Position numbers and translations under genes: made by a program. From NCBI GenBank assembly GCA_024036415.1, contig JAMWET010000156.1:124001-188000 (forward strand): a DNA stretch of 64,000 nucleotides, read 5' to 3'. How positions within the stretch are numbered: the first letter of the stretch is position 1; each line of letters starts with the position of its first letter. Below, piece by piece: positions 45,801-57,902 of this stretch. The notes below the pieces were generated by a model, which worked only from the letters and a program-made list of their open reading frames with translations, was not told the DNA's origin and did no database searches. This DNA comes from Prochilodus magdalenae. Lineage: Eukaryota; Chordata; Actinopteri; Characiformes; Prochilodontidae.

Positions 45801-47403
45801 AAAACATGAAATATTGTGTTTATGCATGTTTTCAATTTATTTAAAGTCACAAAGAATTGACTCAGAATTACCATTTCATATGCTGTCCCAACTGTCCCAA
45901 AAAGCTCTTGTAAAAATCTTTAGAAATAATTTTATAACATCCTTGCAAAATCTCATTTCCTCAAATACTGGCCTGTATTGCCTGTCTTTTCCTTTTTTTT
46001 GCAGTGGTAAATGCATATATAAGTGCTTGAGCCTATATGATGTGTAATAAAAATCCATGTATGGCCATTTCATTTACTGGTTCATCAATGTAACCCTTCA
46101 TCAGCACAGCAGGGGTTTTGTACACCTCAGCAGTATAATACTTCCCATGGGAGAAGCTATTCGCTTCAGTGTTCTTGTCGGCTAAGCCCAGTGAGCTTGT
46201 GTGAATGTAACCGTTGCTACATGTGTTGTAAACATGCCTATCCACATCAGTGCTGTAACAGGATTAAAGACTCTGGTGATGTATCCTGAGCATGGGAAGG
46301 TGTTCAGACTGTTAGCCTTTTGGCTCAGTGGCCGAGGAAAGAGTTACATCAGCTAGTTTGGTTGTATTCATTAGCAGGCAGGAAGTGTTGACATCACAAT
46401 GATTCCCAGTTGTTGTATCCCTAGTGCATGCTGGGTACTGTAGCGAGAGAACACTGATGAACATGAAAACAATATAAAATGGAGAATTCCACCAAACCAA
46501 CGAGGTTGAAGGACACTGTGGTGGGCTATAAGTTCTATAGGCTCTAGGCTGGGCTGGCACTTCAGATGCGTTTCACTAGACGGAAAATACTGCTGGAACT
46601 GCTAATGGAAAAAAGCAGCGTCAATTCAAACTGTGAAAGATTTCCTTCTTTAATTATTCAGGAAAGTGCTTGATGAAAGGATAATATAACTCATCAGCTG
46701 CCATCTCTTACCTCTGCTTAAAGTGAATAAGTAAACAAATAAATACAATTAAAAAAACACACTTGCATATCCTCAGCTAATGTCTACATGCATTTAAATA
46801 GCAGTAACAACAACAACAACAACGGCAGCAACAAAAAAAGTACACGTCAGTCAAGCTGCCTCTGTTAAGATGTCACTTGCTTAAAGACAGAAGCCTTAAT
46901 GCTTTGTACGCTAACAGATCTGTCAAGTCTGCTAGCGGGAACGTAATTGTTATTCAAATTAATGAGCACAAATTTACATTGTGCTAATAAGATGGGATTT
47001 CAGACATGTTTCTTCATACGCTTCTTCGTTTTTTCCCCAAGTCACATCATCTTTTAAACTGTTTACAGGAACATTTTAATCCCTCCCCACCAATCTGTTT
47101 GAAGAGCTAATGAGGAATACCTATGTAGGATGAAATACGCACATTAACTGACAGCAGCTAAGGTGCTAGCTTCAAAAGTATTAGAACAAGGAGCTATGAA
47201 AATGTCTGCTGCAGATGCAGATGCTAATAACTTACTTGATATGTTTATTTATTTACTCGGGAATTAATGAGAATGTAATGCTTAAACCTCTGTGCACACA
47301 AACACGCCTGAAGGAGCCCAAACGAGCCCAAACGAGCCACGGTTTACAGGTTCATTAACATTCACTGTATAGGGGTTCTAGCTACATGTTACATACATTT
47401 GCA
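45801..47403. other. Unique sequence
   Basis: About 1.6 kb without a recognised gene. A short (CAA)n run lies at about 46808-46823. The part 46900-47130 is repeat-free with GTAATTGTTATTCAAATTAATG-type cores (shown in part) and might be regulatory. Confidence 0.4.
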
Positions 47404-47551
<148 letters not shown>

Positions 47552-48339
47552 GATTTCTTGTTCTGTACTAAATTCAGTACTGTGTACAAATCAAAGACCA
47601 CCCATAATTAATTTAAAGTCCAGTCAAAACAGCCATTAAATACAGCAATATTACATTTTCAGAAATTATATCTAAGAGAATTCAATCCAAGGTTATTTAA
47701 GATTAGATATAACAAAAGAAGGTGGTGAAAGTACTCTTGCAGACTTCTTTAAAAACATTCATGGTGACCGCATATTAAAGCAGCCATATTGTGCAACTTT
47801 CAGTGTTCCTAATTTAATGTATTTTCGATCTACTACACAGATGTGCAATTTTCCCACATACGACATTTTACTCATACTGTACATCTGAATCCACACTGCG
47901 CCTGAATCTCTCTGTTGCAACTTCTTCGTCTACTTAAGGCACCCTCCTGATGAGTCCACTCTAACCAGACCACCAGAGCAGCTGAAACCAGCAATGGCAT
48001 CGTGCTACAGGATCTGCCCCTATTGGTGGCTTATAAGGATTGTGTTAGGAGGTGAAGGGAATAAAGAGAAACGTGGTTACTGTGGGAGAGGGAGGGAGTT
48101 TCTCCCTCTGGTGTAAACGTTGGGCTTTAGAACTTTGCAGACAAAATGAGAAAAAAAAACCCTACCTAAAGTCTCTCCGGGAGTCTCTTTTATTGCCACA
48201 TAAACCACTTACTGTTTTATGTAAGTTCACCAGACAAGAAATGAGTCATCTTGAGTGATAAGGTGGTGGTAACTTCATGATGGGGTTATAAATACATGAG
48301 TGACGGGATAATAAATACAAGTGACGGGATTCATAGATT
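47552..48339. other. Unique sequence, nothing identified
   Basis: About 790 bp. A 68-codon frame (48052-48258) has no recognisable product. Confidence 0.45.
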
Positions 48340-48700
48340 GAGAAGAGGTGCTATAGTGCAGGGAGTGTCTCGCTCCATGCGTGGTAAATGGGCATGCAAA
48401 AGACCATAGTGTGAAGGAAGTAGCTGAATCTGCAGGTGTATGGCAGCGTACAGTCATACAGGTCTACCAGCAGTAAATCCAAGTGTACAGGAAACTCTCC
48501 TTGAAATTGTGCCAGGGAAAGCATCCACCAAATTCTGACCAACTGCAGTTCCTTGATACAAGAGAACTTGATGAGGCCTATACCCAGAAACTTGTCTAGT
48601 CCACGCCAAATCCAATCATAGCTGTTATTCGTGCTCATGGAGCTACTACATGCTGTTAGGTACGTTCCCATCCCAGGTGACTCATTTCCGGTCTCGTGAG
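48340..48700 (+). mobile_element. Tc1-like transposon relic, family E, internally deleted
   Basis: The first half reads as a helix-turn-helix N-terminus (EVAESAGVWQRTVIQVYQQ in one frame, about 48416-48472). The second half reads as the C-terminus (YTQKLV, PNPIIAVIRAHGA, about 48580-48650). The catalytic core between them is gone, so this is a deletion derivative joining N- and C-terminal parts. The first half matches 55550-55770 in inverse orientation; the second half matches 43655-43825. The 106-codon minus frame is a shadow. Confidence 0.68.
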
Positions 48701-51285
48701 TTTACTCGTCCATTAAGTCATTAAAAATCAGTGGTTCAAGAGTATGGTGATTGGCATTATTGGCTCCTTCATGCAACTTGTTTCACAGTTCACAAGTTGA
48801 AATAGTTGCATCCATTTTGGGTCCATTTTGAGTTTCAGATGTTGTATACACTTTTCAGTTTACATAAAGAACTCAAGGGAATTTTAGTTTCATGTATGGC
48901 TTAGCTACTCATAGCTGCATGAAGCCTTTACTGTAAACTGTAAAGCAAGCTTAACATATTTAAAGTATTTCTCATACACAGGTGTTTTGAGCAAACTCAT
49001 GCTCAGGCACTTACATCACCCCGCGAAATGCAGCATTTAGTCAGTATCCTCATTCTATCTTACTACACTGTCTCTAAAACTGCCAGTTTTTCATAAGTAA
49101 TAAGGAAACCTCGCTTAAATGCAGGCACCAAAAAGTGCTATTGCATTGATTCAGCCTTGCGAATCATGAATATTGATCTCTCCCCCAAGACCGAGGCTGA
49201 ATACAGAATATAACTTTTCCATTCCTGCACTGGAGGGTGGGGAAGTGGCGCTGAAATAAGAAATAGCTTTTCCTTTGAAAGTCCCACTGCAGTAGCTGGC
49301 CTACCATGACAGCCACTGATCTGTAAAGGCCTTTGCCTTGAGCTGAGTTTAAAAAAATATATATAATAAAATCAACAGCAAGTCCATCAGTTTCTGTCTA
49401 GTTAGCCTTTTTAACGAAGGAATCACATCCCTTTCACTTCCAATATGGAATTTATAATACAAGTGGAGGAAGAGAAATGATTATTGCTGGGTTACAGGTT
49501 GATAGCCCAGCCGAGACGCACTGATTTATGCTGGGAGGCATGCAAATGTGAAGGTTTCTGATAATCGATTACGTCCATGGCTGTGAAGCCCAGTCATGGA
49601 ATCTATCTGGTTACTGGGTTTAATCAGCTATGTGATCTGAATTAAGCATTTGTATGTGTATGCTTTAGCAGCATTAGACATGCATTCCTCAGAGTGGAAA
49701 AATCAGAATTCCTGCGCAGTTTTTTCGCTCCCATGAAGAGCTCAGAAAATTGACAAAAGCATTAATCGATAGTTCTGATCTTCGACAAACCCGGTACCTG
49801 CCATTACTTTCACCACAATCAAATTAAAGTTCTGTTTTTAAAAACTTACGAACTCAAGACTAGGTCCAAAGTGGCCCATGGTAAAGGTGGGATAACATTT
49901 AAAGGGATTGGCTGACGGTTTAAAGGGGAGGTCTTAGAAATATCTCCTTGGTTTTTGAATGTTTATAGCTATTTCTCTCAAGCATTTGTCCAACTCTTCA
50001 GACACAATTGCTCAACAAAGCTGTGCCGGACACCCGTCCTTTGGGCATCGATATCTAGGATGAGAGGCGGCGCCTGAATGCTGCTGAACGCTGCTGACGA
50101 CAACCATGAGAGGCGGTGGAAGGAGGATGTCAGGCACAGAAAACAGCGGGAGAAGATTGACAGACACAAGAGCACCTGTGATATGAGCCTTGCCTCTTGA
50201 GCCCTACCTACCGCTCCTCTCTTTCATCTCCGCACCTTTTAAATGTGTACCTGAGGCAAGAGGGAACGAGAGAGCTTACTACTCCTCCCTTTCAACTTCC
50301 CATTGCATTGTGGGATTACAGGGTCCATCATTACCATACTCAAACCTCAACTGGTTCTGAATGTGCATTGTGGGTTTTTGAGTGTACTCGACATTTGTAT
50401 TATATACTACATACACAAAAACTAGTTAGCATTAATATTAAATGAACGACAGACGGTCTGTCACAGAGGTTCTGTAGAGGTTAAAAAATGACCAAACAGA
50501 CATAAACTCGCCAAAAAAGTCCGATATAGTCTTCATACATCACATAGTCTTTATATTAACTAAAACCACTCCATTGGGATGTAAAAGGAATAAAGCAAGG
50601 ATTGGCATACACAAGTTACATGAGGTAGAACAATAATGAAGTAATGGTGGCAAAGTTTCAATACCAGAGGCCTCATACCATCCTGAAATGCCACTGCTGG
50701 ACATGTGAAGTGCTAGGATGGCATACATACAAAACTTTCCAATACTTCAGCATAAGAAATGACATGGCATATCTCTGCATTAGAGCAAATAGCTTACTTT
50801 AAATGTGGCTAGTTGCTGTCTGCCTACTGAAGGCTGTGCTTTTAATATGAAAATCTAAAAGCATAAATTAGACGGAAGGAAGCTTCTAATTCCAGAAGAA
50901 AATTAGACCGCTTTTAATGCAGATGAGTCAGATCAGTTCTTTAAGATTGAGATGTCCAATCCAGAACAATTATTCCAGTTCCAGCCATGATCAGCTCTAG
51001 TGGGGGTTAATTGACTCTCCCTCTCTGTAAATTGCATATACAACAGTAGCCCTAGACTAAACATAGCAAAAGCAGGTATGTCAATGTAAGTCAAAGGCCT
51101 TTTGATATGGGTAATGAACAACTCTCTGCTTTTCATCTGTATGGAGTGCTGCAGTGGAAGGGCTCGATAAAAATCGATGTGATTGACCAATGCATTTCAG
51201 AGGCCTTTCATCTTTACTGGAGGACATTAAACTTCCCTGCCCATGTCCACAGCACTCCATTAACAGTCTAGTAATGGACCGTAAC
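48701..51285. other. Mostly unique sequence
   Basis: About 2.6 kb without a recognised mobile element or gene. Repeat-free ATTA/TAAT-rich stretches at 49680-49830 (GCATTAATCGATAG) could be regulatory. Confidence 0.4.
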
Positions 51286-51640
51286 ATCGCAGCCTATTGC
51301 AAGCGCCTCCACCTGTAAATCTGAGTAGCTTTCGCTGCATGCAAGTGCTTTCGACCACGACACGGAGTGCTCCGTTCACCTACGCCGTCATTTTGTATCG
51401 GCCTAGACGTGCAAGAAGAAACAAGTGTCCGATGCAATAGCCGGGGTCCAACGAGAGCTTAGCGCAAATAAACAATGGCAAAGCCCCTCAAATGAATAAT
51501 ACATCTGCCTGACTGTTATGAGTGTTTTGACATATTCATCGAGGTGGAAGCTGTTGCAGCAGAAAAGTTTTGCCGCAGTTCACAGGGGTGTAGATTAATG
51601 GCCTTACCCCTGAGAGTGGAATCTGCGGCCTACGCATGAG
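51286..51640. promoter_or_regulatory. Candidate conserved non-coding element
   Basis: Repeat-free with scattered CpGs (GACACGGAGTGC, CTACGCCGTC, TAGACGTGC) and AAATGAATAATAC-type cores. Enhancer-like texture only. Confidence 0.22.
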
Positions 51641-53395
51641 GCACTCCACTCCGTGTACAAGTGTACAGAATGTGCTGAGAAAGAGCCGTATCACAGCATC
51701 TACAAGCCGCTACAGCAGGGACACGTGTGGATGCTCTGTGTACTGTATATACACTGGCTGTCAGATGTTTGGGGACACTTCAGTGTACTGGGACATCATA
51801 ATGCCCATTGTATGGTGCTTCTTAAACCGTACAGAATTATTAGTGTAAGTTACACATTTTCCAGAGCACCAGTGCTTTGCCGACACAAGACGCAATCTAA
51901 CAGTTCAGACACTGACTACAAGCAGTGTATACACACGCAGCCACACAGCTCATAAAGACTCCACCACACCAGAGGCCTAGAGTCCAGGAGTTAACACCTC
52001 CTAAGTATATATGAACTAGAAATCTTCTAATCAAAATAAACATAAACCCAGAAAAAACCCAGAACTTAGGTAGGAGTGTGGAGTGCAATCCATCAATAAT
52101 GCTTCATTAAGCTTGTTACTACCTAATAATGCAGTGATAGTTTGCCAGTTCCTGCCTTGATAAGTTATCAGTTTTTGGCCCAATGCGGAATCATAAGGAC
52201 ACAATCACGGCCACCTAAAATGTGTAAAAGATTATGATGCATAATGCACAAATAAAAAGTGCTCTGAAGAAAGCATTATTCAATCTAGTTGGTGCTCATT
52301 AAGCAGCCGGGTAATTAGAAATGAATAACTTGATAAGTCAGTTTCCAGCTATTGCTTTATAAGGCTTAATTTGGATTTAATAATGCACACCTAAAATGTG
52401 GCACAATACAAAATTATAATGTATAATACACCAAACAAAGGAAGAGGCCTAACTTACAGTAGTTAATGCTTAATAATACAGCAATACTTAATTAGCTTAA
52501 TTAGCAGCTAATGGCTTCAATCCATTACTAGGGCTCTATAATGTCCACTTATACTGAAGTGGTACTCAAAATTGTAGCACATTAAAGATGTGCTTGTCAG
52601 TTTGTGCCAACTTTAGTAAAATAATAAGGTTAATATTGCAAGTAAATTGGAGGATGGCCGCGGAGCTTGCTAAGTGAGGAACGAGGGATGAATAAACGAC
52701 ATATGGATGAGTGCGGGTCCTTATAGCTGTAGCCTGCTTTCAGTGAGTGCATGAAGTTTGGTGGCTGTGAGGCAAAGTAAACACTACGGTTAGGCTGGGT
52801 CTGAAAATGACTGGGACTCTATGGGAGATACAAGGGACGAAAAAACAACACAGAGGAGTACGGCTCAGTATTAGTTTGTTGGGGATCTGCCCTAAATGAG
52901 TATGTGCAGTTTGGTGGCTCTCGGGTAAAGGAAACAGACACATATATACATATATATATATATATATAAAATAATGCTATACCTTCATCTATTATATCCT
53001 GTTGTTGTGTTGTGGGTCTCTTAGCATGTTGTAGTTGCTCATACCAAGAGGACACTGTGGTGACCATGAGGCTGAGAGATGCTAAATGACTAATACCAGC
53101 TGTATGCTAATAAAACATTTGAATATTTTTATTACCTGAACTCTGAAATATCAAAGCGAGGACAGACATTTGCAAGGGCCGTGTACTGTACAAGCATTGC
53201 TAACTTCAAAAGCCCTAATGTTAGGCAAGACTTTGATCGGACAAGCAAACAAAGAAGTACTGTAATTCCAATGAACTCATATTCTTACTGGTACAACATA
53301 CACTCTACTCTGCTACTTCTAATATATCTCCAAAAGGCAGTAAGCCCCAAAGCTCCTCTTCTCCCGAGGCTCCCTTTAAAGCTCTGACTGCTGGC
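51641..53395. other. AT-rich unique sequence
   Basis: About 1.75 kb. At 51745-51790 a TATATACACTGGCTGTCAGA...GGGGACAC stretch resembles one end of a fish Tc1-type MITE, but no partner end was found. Segment 52290-52520 is rich in TTAATTAG/TAATTAGAAATG-type cores. A (TA)n tract lies at 52940-52970. Confidence 0.4.
52940..52970. repeat. (TA)n microsatellite
   Basis: Short TA run with CATATA edges. Confidence 0.9.
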
Positions 53396-54065
53396 GTAGC
53401 CCTTTTTGTCATCAGCAAGGTTAAACAGTGGAGTCGGAGAGCATGTGTGCGAATTAGCAACGGACAAAAGTGGCAGCTGCTAAGGGCGATGCGAGTTGAC
53501 AAAAAGGCCAAAGGAAAGTGGGGGAAACCCGGGAGCGTGCGACAGAGGTGAGAGGTGCTTCGCTAACTACGCTCCCAGCACGGCATCTTGCAGCATGCCT
53601 TCTAATTGCCACTTTCACCTTTCATGTCGGAGACGTTTGTCGCGAAGAGGCTGTACATGTTAAGGAACCTCGCCTCCTTTTCATCTCTCCGAATTCGACG
53701 AACACCCCCCACCTCCTTGCTGTGAAACCTCCGTGTCCCACCTTAGCCGACCTGCCGCCCCCGGTAGCGGCCCTGTCAAGGCTCATCCAGCCCGCCCACA
53801 CTAACCACACTTTTCCCAGAGGCCCCTAAGGACAATGACAGCCTCCGGGCTGCCTCAACAACCCCCTCCCCTCTCGCCCACCCAACCCACACACCCAGTC
53901 GCTTGCTTGCTCCCCTCTGTGGAGCTGCCTCCGCGACGCTTAATTGCTGTCTTCTGTCATCTAGCGGGGGAACAATTGACCTGCAGCACAGGCATCTCGG
54001 GCACAGCAAAAATTAAAATTAAAATGCAGGCTGCTGCGGCCGCAGTCCAGCAGGTACGGGGATAA
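53396..54065. promoter_or_regulatory. GC-rich candidate regulatory block
   Basis: The most GC- and CpG-rich stretch of the window, repeat-free apart from C-rich runs (53700-53720, 53855-53895). Contains TTCTAATTGCCACTTTCACC, GCTTAATTGCTGTCTTCTG and GGGGAACAATTGACC, phrases of the kind seen in conserved developmental enhancers, plus AAAATTAAAATTAAAATGC. Overlapping frames on both strands (53518-54065) are C-rich and show no domain. Could be an enhancer cluster or a weak CpG-island promoter; no TATA box or exon recognised. Confidence 0.3.
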
Positions 54066-54124
54066 CGAAACGTATGTCGGTGACAACGTGTTCATGCATG
54101 TAACAGTCAGTCCTGCATGACATC

Positions 54125-55025
54125 AGTGCCTTGAGAGATATACAGATCAAATACACCGTGAAGACATTAACTGTAGATTCCAGAGGTCAGGTATGTTGTC
54201 AATACGCCTTCAAGAGATTACAACTGTCATCAAAGACAACCTCCTGATATTTTGCCAAGTGATCTACTAGGCTACCAAGAAATCAACCATGCTGTCAAGA
54301 GACCACATACACTGTCAATAGATGAACCCTGCTGTCAAGAAATCAATTAGGCTGTAAACAGGTCAGGTATACCATGAAGAGATCAAATATTTGGTTGAGA
54401 GATTGATGAGAGATAATGTCAAGAGATTAGCTATGCTGTCAATAGATCCATTATGCTCTCAAGTTTATAATGAACAGAAGAAAGCATATCATCAAGAGAT
54501 CAAATGCGTCATTTAGAGATCAAGTATATTATCAAGAGATCAAATATGTGGTTCAGAGATCAGGTATATCATCAAAAGATCAAATTTGTCATTCAAAGAT
54601 CAATAAAATCATCAAAAGATCAAATATGGCATGTACGGATGGAGTATACCAAGAGATCAAATATCATTCAGAGATCATGTACATCATTAAGTGGTCAGAT
54701 ACGTGATTCATAGATAAAGCATGTCATAAAGAGAGCAATTGTTATTAATGATAGCGTCATCAAGAGATCAGATATGTCATTCAGAGGTCAAGAGCATCAT
54801 CAAGTATATAATTAAGCAATCAATTATGTAATCCATCAATGGAGTCCATCAAAATTCCGAACTGTCATGCAGAGATGAAGTATATCAACAAAAGATCAAA
54901 TGTCTTTCAGAGATCAAATGCATAATCAATAGTTCAAGTGCCATTCAGAGATCAAGTACATGATCAAGAGAGCAAACACGTCATTCAGAGATCAAGTGTA
55001 TCATCATGAGATCAAATATGAGCTA
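54125..55025. repeat. Degenerate GATCA-type satellite
   Basis: About 900 bp of variants of a roughly 20-bp unit, best written as GTCATCAAGAGATCAAATAT. Two alternating forms often pair into about 40 bp: one with TCAAGAGATCAAATATG, one with TTCAGAGATCAAGTATATC. The left part uses a related form GCTGTCAAGARATCAA. Drift in length is considerable. Open frames at 54470-54713 simply read through the repeat. Confidence 0.8.
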
Positions 55026-55355
55026 TGTTGTAGTGCCCCACTACTGGCTCCTGTGAGTGTGGATGCTCAGAGGCTCATGGGAGGCGAGGGATTTGCAGTA
55101 GGAGAGACTCTAGGTTGTAAATAAGCTGGAGGACGCGTTCCCGTGTGTTGCATGAGCTATTCTGTGCTGAGCTGTTGTGTAGTTGTTACACTGTTGGTGT
55201 CTACTGTCATGTAGAGTTACTTAATTAGAAGTGACCTGTCTGCTATTCCAGGCATTCAGGTAGCCCCGCACGCCAGGTTTCTCCACTGCTGCTGCGTTGA
55301 ATTGAGTATTGCTTGAAAGGGTCATGTTTTCTAGGTCTTATTCTTTGCCCTCTCT
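55026..55355. other. Non-repeat segment interrupting the GATCA satellite
   Basis: About 330 bp of unrelated sequence between two stretches of the same satellite. It starts near a small palindrome GTAGTGCCCCACTAC. An AATAT word sits at both edges (about 55015 and 55359), which could be a target-site duplication. No terminal repeats, coding or RNA signal recognised. It could be a solo long terminal repeat, a short transposon or ancestral sequence. Confidence 0.35.
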
Positions 55356-55455
55356 CCAATATCATGAAGAGATCAAGTACGCTGTCGAGAGATCAAATAC
55401 TATAGGTCAGCAAAAGGTCTAATATATCATCCAGGGGTCAAATAAGTCAGTAATC
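55356..55455. repeat. Right remnant of the GATCA satellite
   Basis: About five units (CATGAAGAGATCAAGTACGC, GTCGAGAGATCAAATAC, and eroded copies) matching 54125-55025. Confidence 0.7.
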
Positions 55456-55544
55456 ACCTTGTGAGGTGACAAAGATGTATCTGCTCTCAACTCAATGTAG
55501 CACAGCTTCAGAATCTGCAAATAGAGTGGAATCCAGCTCACTGA

Positions 55545-55770
55545 TGATTTTCAGGAAGAGAAGGCAAAAAAGAAGCACCACTGGCACAAATCCGAGGAGA
55601 ATTTCTTGTAGACTGGGATTTCTGCTGGTAGGCCTGCATGACCGTATGCTTTCATACACCTGCAGATTCAACTACTTCCTTCACACTGTGGTCTTTTATC
55701 ACACCCAAATACAGTCACACCTTTTAGCCTATCATTAACATCTGCTTTGGAGGCATTTACCACACATGGA
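55545..55770 (-). mobile_element. Tc1-like transposon fragment, family E (N-terminal)
   Basis: Inverse match to the first half of 48340-48700. Plus-strand TACACCTGCAGATTCAACTA, CTTCCTTCACACTGTGGTCT and CTGCTGGTAGGCCTGCATGA correspond to the helix-turn-helix N-terminus. The matching minus frame is broken; the 90-codon plus frame is a shadow. Confidence 0.65.
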
Positions 55771-56655
55771 ACGAGACAGTCACTGCACTAGACCACCTCT
55801 TCTCGCTGTCACTCACACCCCACAGGTATTTATAGCCACTTTATCTTCATGCAGCGCCATCTGCAGGAGCCTGAAGTTACTACCACCTTAAACACACAAG
55901 GTGACTAACGTTTATGTTGGTGACTCATGTTGGTGAGTTATTGTATCCAGTGTACCCAGAGGAAGGGTTCCCCTTTAAAGTGTTAGGTCCTCAGTGTTCC
56001 TCCATCATGCTTTGCTCCTGAAGAGCTTATCCTGTTGTACTAGGCTTGCTCATTTGGACTTCTCTTTGGGCAAGCCTAAACCACGTACTACACATATGTG
56101 AGATTCTGTTACGTAGTCTAGATCTACCGGACCCAGCAAACTGGCATCTGTCTTGCCTGAGACGCAGTTCCAACTTATCCACCTTCAACAGGCACCTAAG
56201 ATGTGAAGCTGTAGCTTCCAAAAATACAGCCGGCCACTTTGACACTTTATACTATTATCTCTGGTAATACATGAGAAATATCCGAGGCATGAATATGTGG
56301 TAATCCCAAGCATTAGATGAGCTTATAATGCTGACAGTCTTAAATATTGGATTAACTGCATAACCATACTGGTTATTCCCAATCAGATTCCCCAGTGAGT
56401 TTGCAAAGCTTTGCTAGCTTCAAGGCTAGGTAGAATCTAATACATGCTCTTTGATCTAACAGGGGATATGTGCCGCAATGAATTTGAATGCGAGGAACTT
56501 CATTAGAGCTAGAGGAAGACAAATGAAACTCCACTTGAACTGAGCACTTTGAAAGAGAGCGTGCAGCAAGGCGGCACATTTTTAAGTCTATCGCTACTCA
56601 CGTTTCAAAGCACTTCCAGGAACTGTTTATTGTTTCCAAAGACCCCATTTCTCCT
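55771..56655. other. Unique sequence, nothing identified
   Basis: About 880 bp. Frames on both strands at 56027-56267 overlap and have no recognised product. Confidence 0.45.
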
Positions 56656-57020
56656 CATGACTGGAAACAAATTAATTCATTCATATGAGCAATAGTAAGA
56701 CGTGTTGTATATTTCATTCTCGGTATATGAATGTGTACATCTATTGGCATTCGCTTCAGGGGGCACAATGGATGCCATTTTACAGCCTATTCTGAAACGC
56801 GTTTGGCTATCCGTGAATCATGAATAGCGACGCCATCTGACGCTTTATGATGAACAATGAGCATGAAAATAATTCAGTCCGTCTGAATAATGACAATAGC
56901 TTCAATCAGAGGAACGCATTAGATGGAAAACAGAACAGTTATCTCAGGCCGCCAATCTAATTGTACAGAACACAATTGCTGGAGATGAATTAACTCAGAC
57001 AGAATCCATATGAGTCCAGT
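56656..57020. promoter_or_regulatory. Candidate conserved non-coding element
   Basis: Repeat-free, rich in homeodomain/POU-type words (ACAAATTAATTCATTCATAT, GTGAATCATGAATAGCG, GAAAATAATTCAG, CAATCTAATTGTACAG, GAATTAACTC) with isolated CpGs. One of the most enhancer-like blocks by eye; untested. Confidence 0.3.
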
Positions 57021-57197
57021 TAACACCTTCTAGAGGTAAACACTGTTGATTTGATTAGGTCTGTAGTATCATTTGATCTACTTTCCACCACATACCGTAC
57101 ACAGTACTGCGCAGAGACCACCTGATAGTTCTTTAATTACCCATCGAAAATGGCAAGGTATTCATTTTCCAGCAGGAGGAAAAAAGCAGTGAACATC

Positions 57198-57902
57198 CTA
57201 CTGCTCAAATGTTTGGGGTCATATGTCTTAATAATCATTGCTACATAAGCAAACTTAAACTACAAGTTTATTTATAGTAACAGTCTCTTAGCAACAACAT
57301 GGTAATAAATCTGTTATAAATTATTAAATCTGTTATTAAAACTGGTAATGCAACTGTTATTAATTAATGAGCTGTCATTTTCTGTTTGTTGTAATTTGAT
57401 GTCACACTAACACTAATTTGCAAAGTGCAGATCACACTTATTGTGAGCTGAGGCAAGGAAGGGGAACTCTAAAAAAATAGGCGGGAGTTCTTGGCGGCTT
57501 CAGCTGATGATACTTTGAGCCATGTCTTTAGGAGGACAGACCAAGCATGGGTTGGAGGAGAGAAAGGGGCTGGGTTGTTCATCACCAGAAGGTGAGGGGA
57601 GGCCAACATGGTTTATAGGGCATGTAAGGATGGAGAGGTTACATTTGGGTGTGGTCTTTCTCCCAGACTTTAGTTAGCACATAACTCCATGAACAGATGT
57701 ATAATTAGCAAGTTTGGTCTATTGATTTTTAAATATGAGCCACAGAGTAGGTCAGTTTGCAGCTCCTTCTATCATCAAAAATCTTTGGAGTTTGGTAAGT
57801 AATAAGTTACATCATAGAATCTCTTTACACAGGTCTCTTTAAAGAAGCGTGTGTTAAATACATTACCACGGTGGCACCAGACTTTTGAGCTGTAGTGTAT
57901 TT
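57198..57902. mobile_element. Mariner-type non-autonomous element
   Basis: About 700 bp with imperfect terminal inverted repeats: left CTACTGCTCAAATGTTTGGG plus GTCA, right (reversed) CTACAGCTCAAAAGTCTGGT plus GCCA, about 19 of 24 positions equal. This CTAC-GYTCAAAAGTTTGGGG type of end is common in fish. The interior shows no transposase and contains ordinary-looking sequence, so parts may be captured or later insertions. Confidence 0.72.

Noticed and set aside
51745..51790. MITE end
   Set aside because: Only one end-like sequence was found, with no inverted partner nearby.
55026..55355. Solo long terminal repeat
   Set aside because: No TG...CA ends or clear 4-6 bp duplication could be fixed; left as unassigned.
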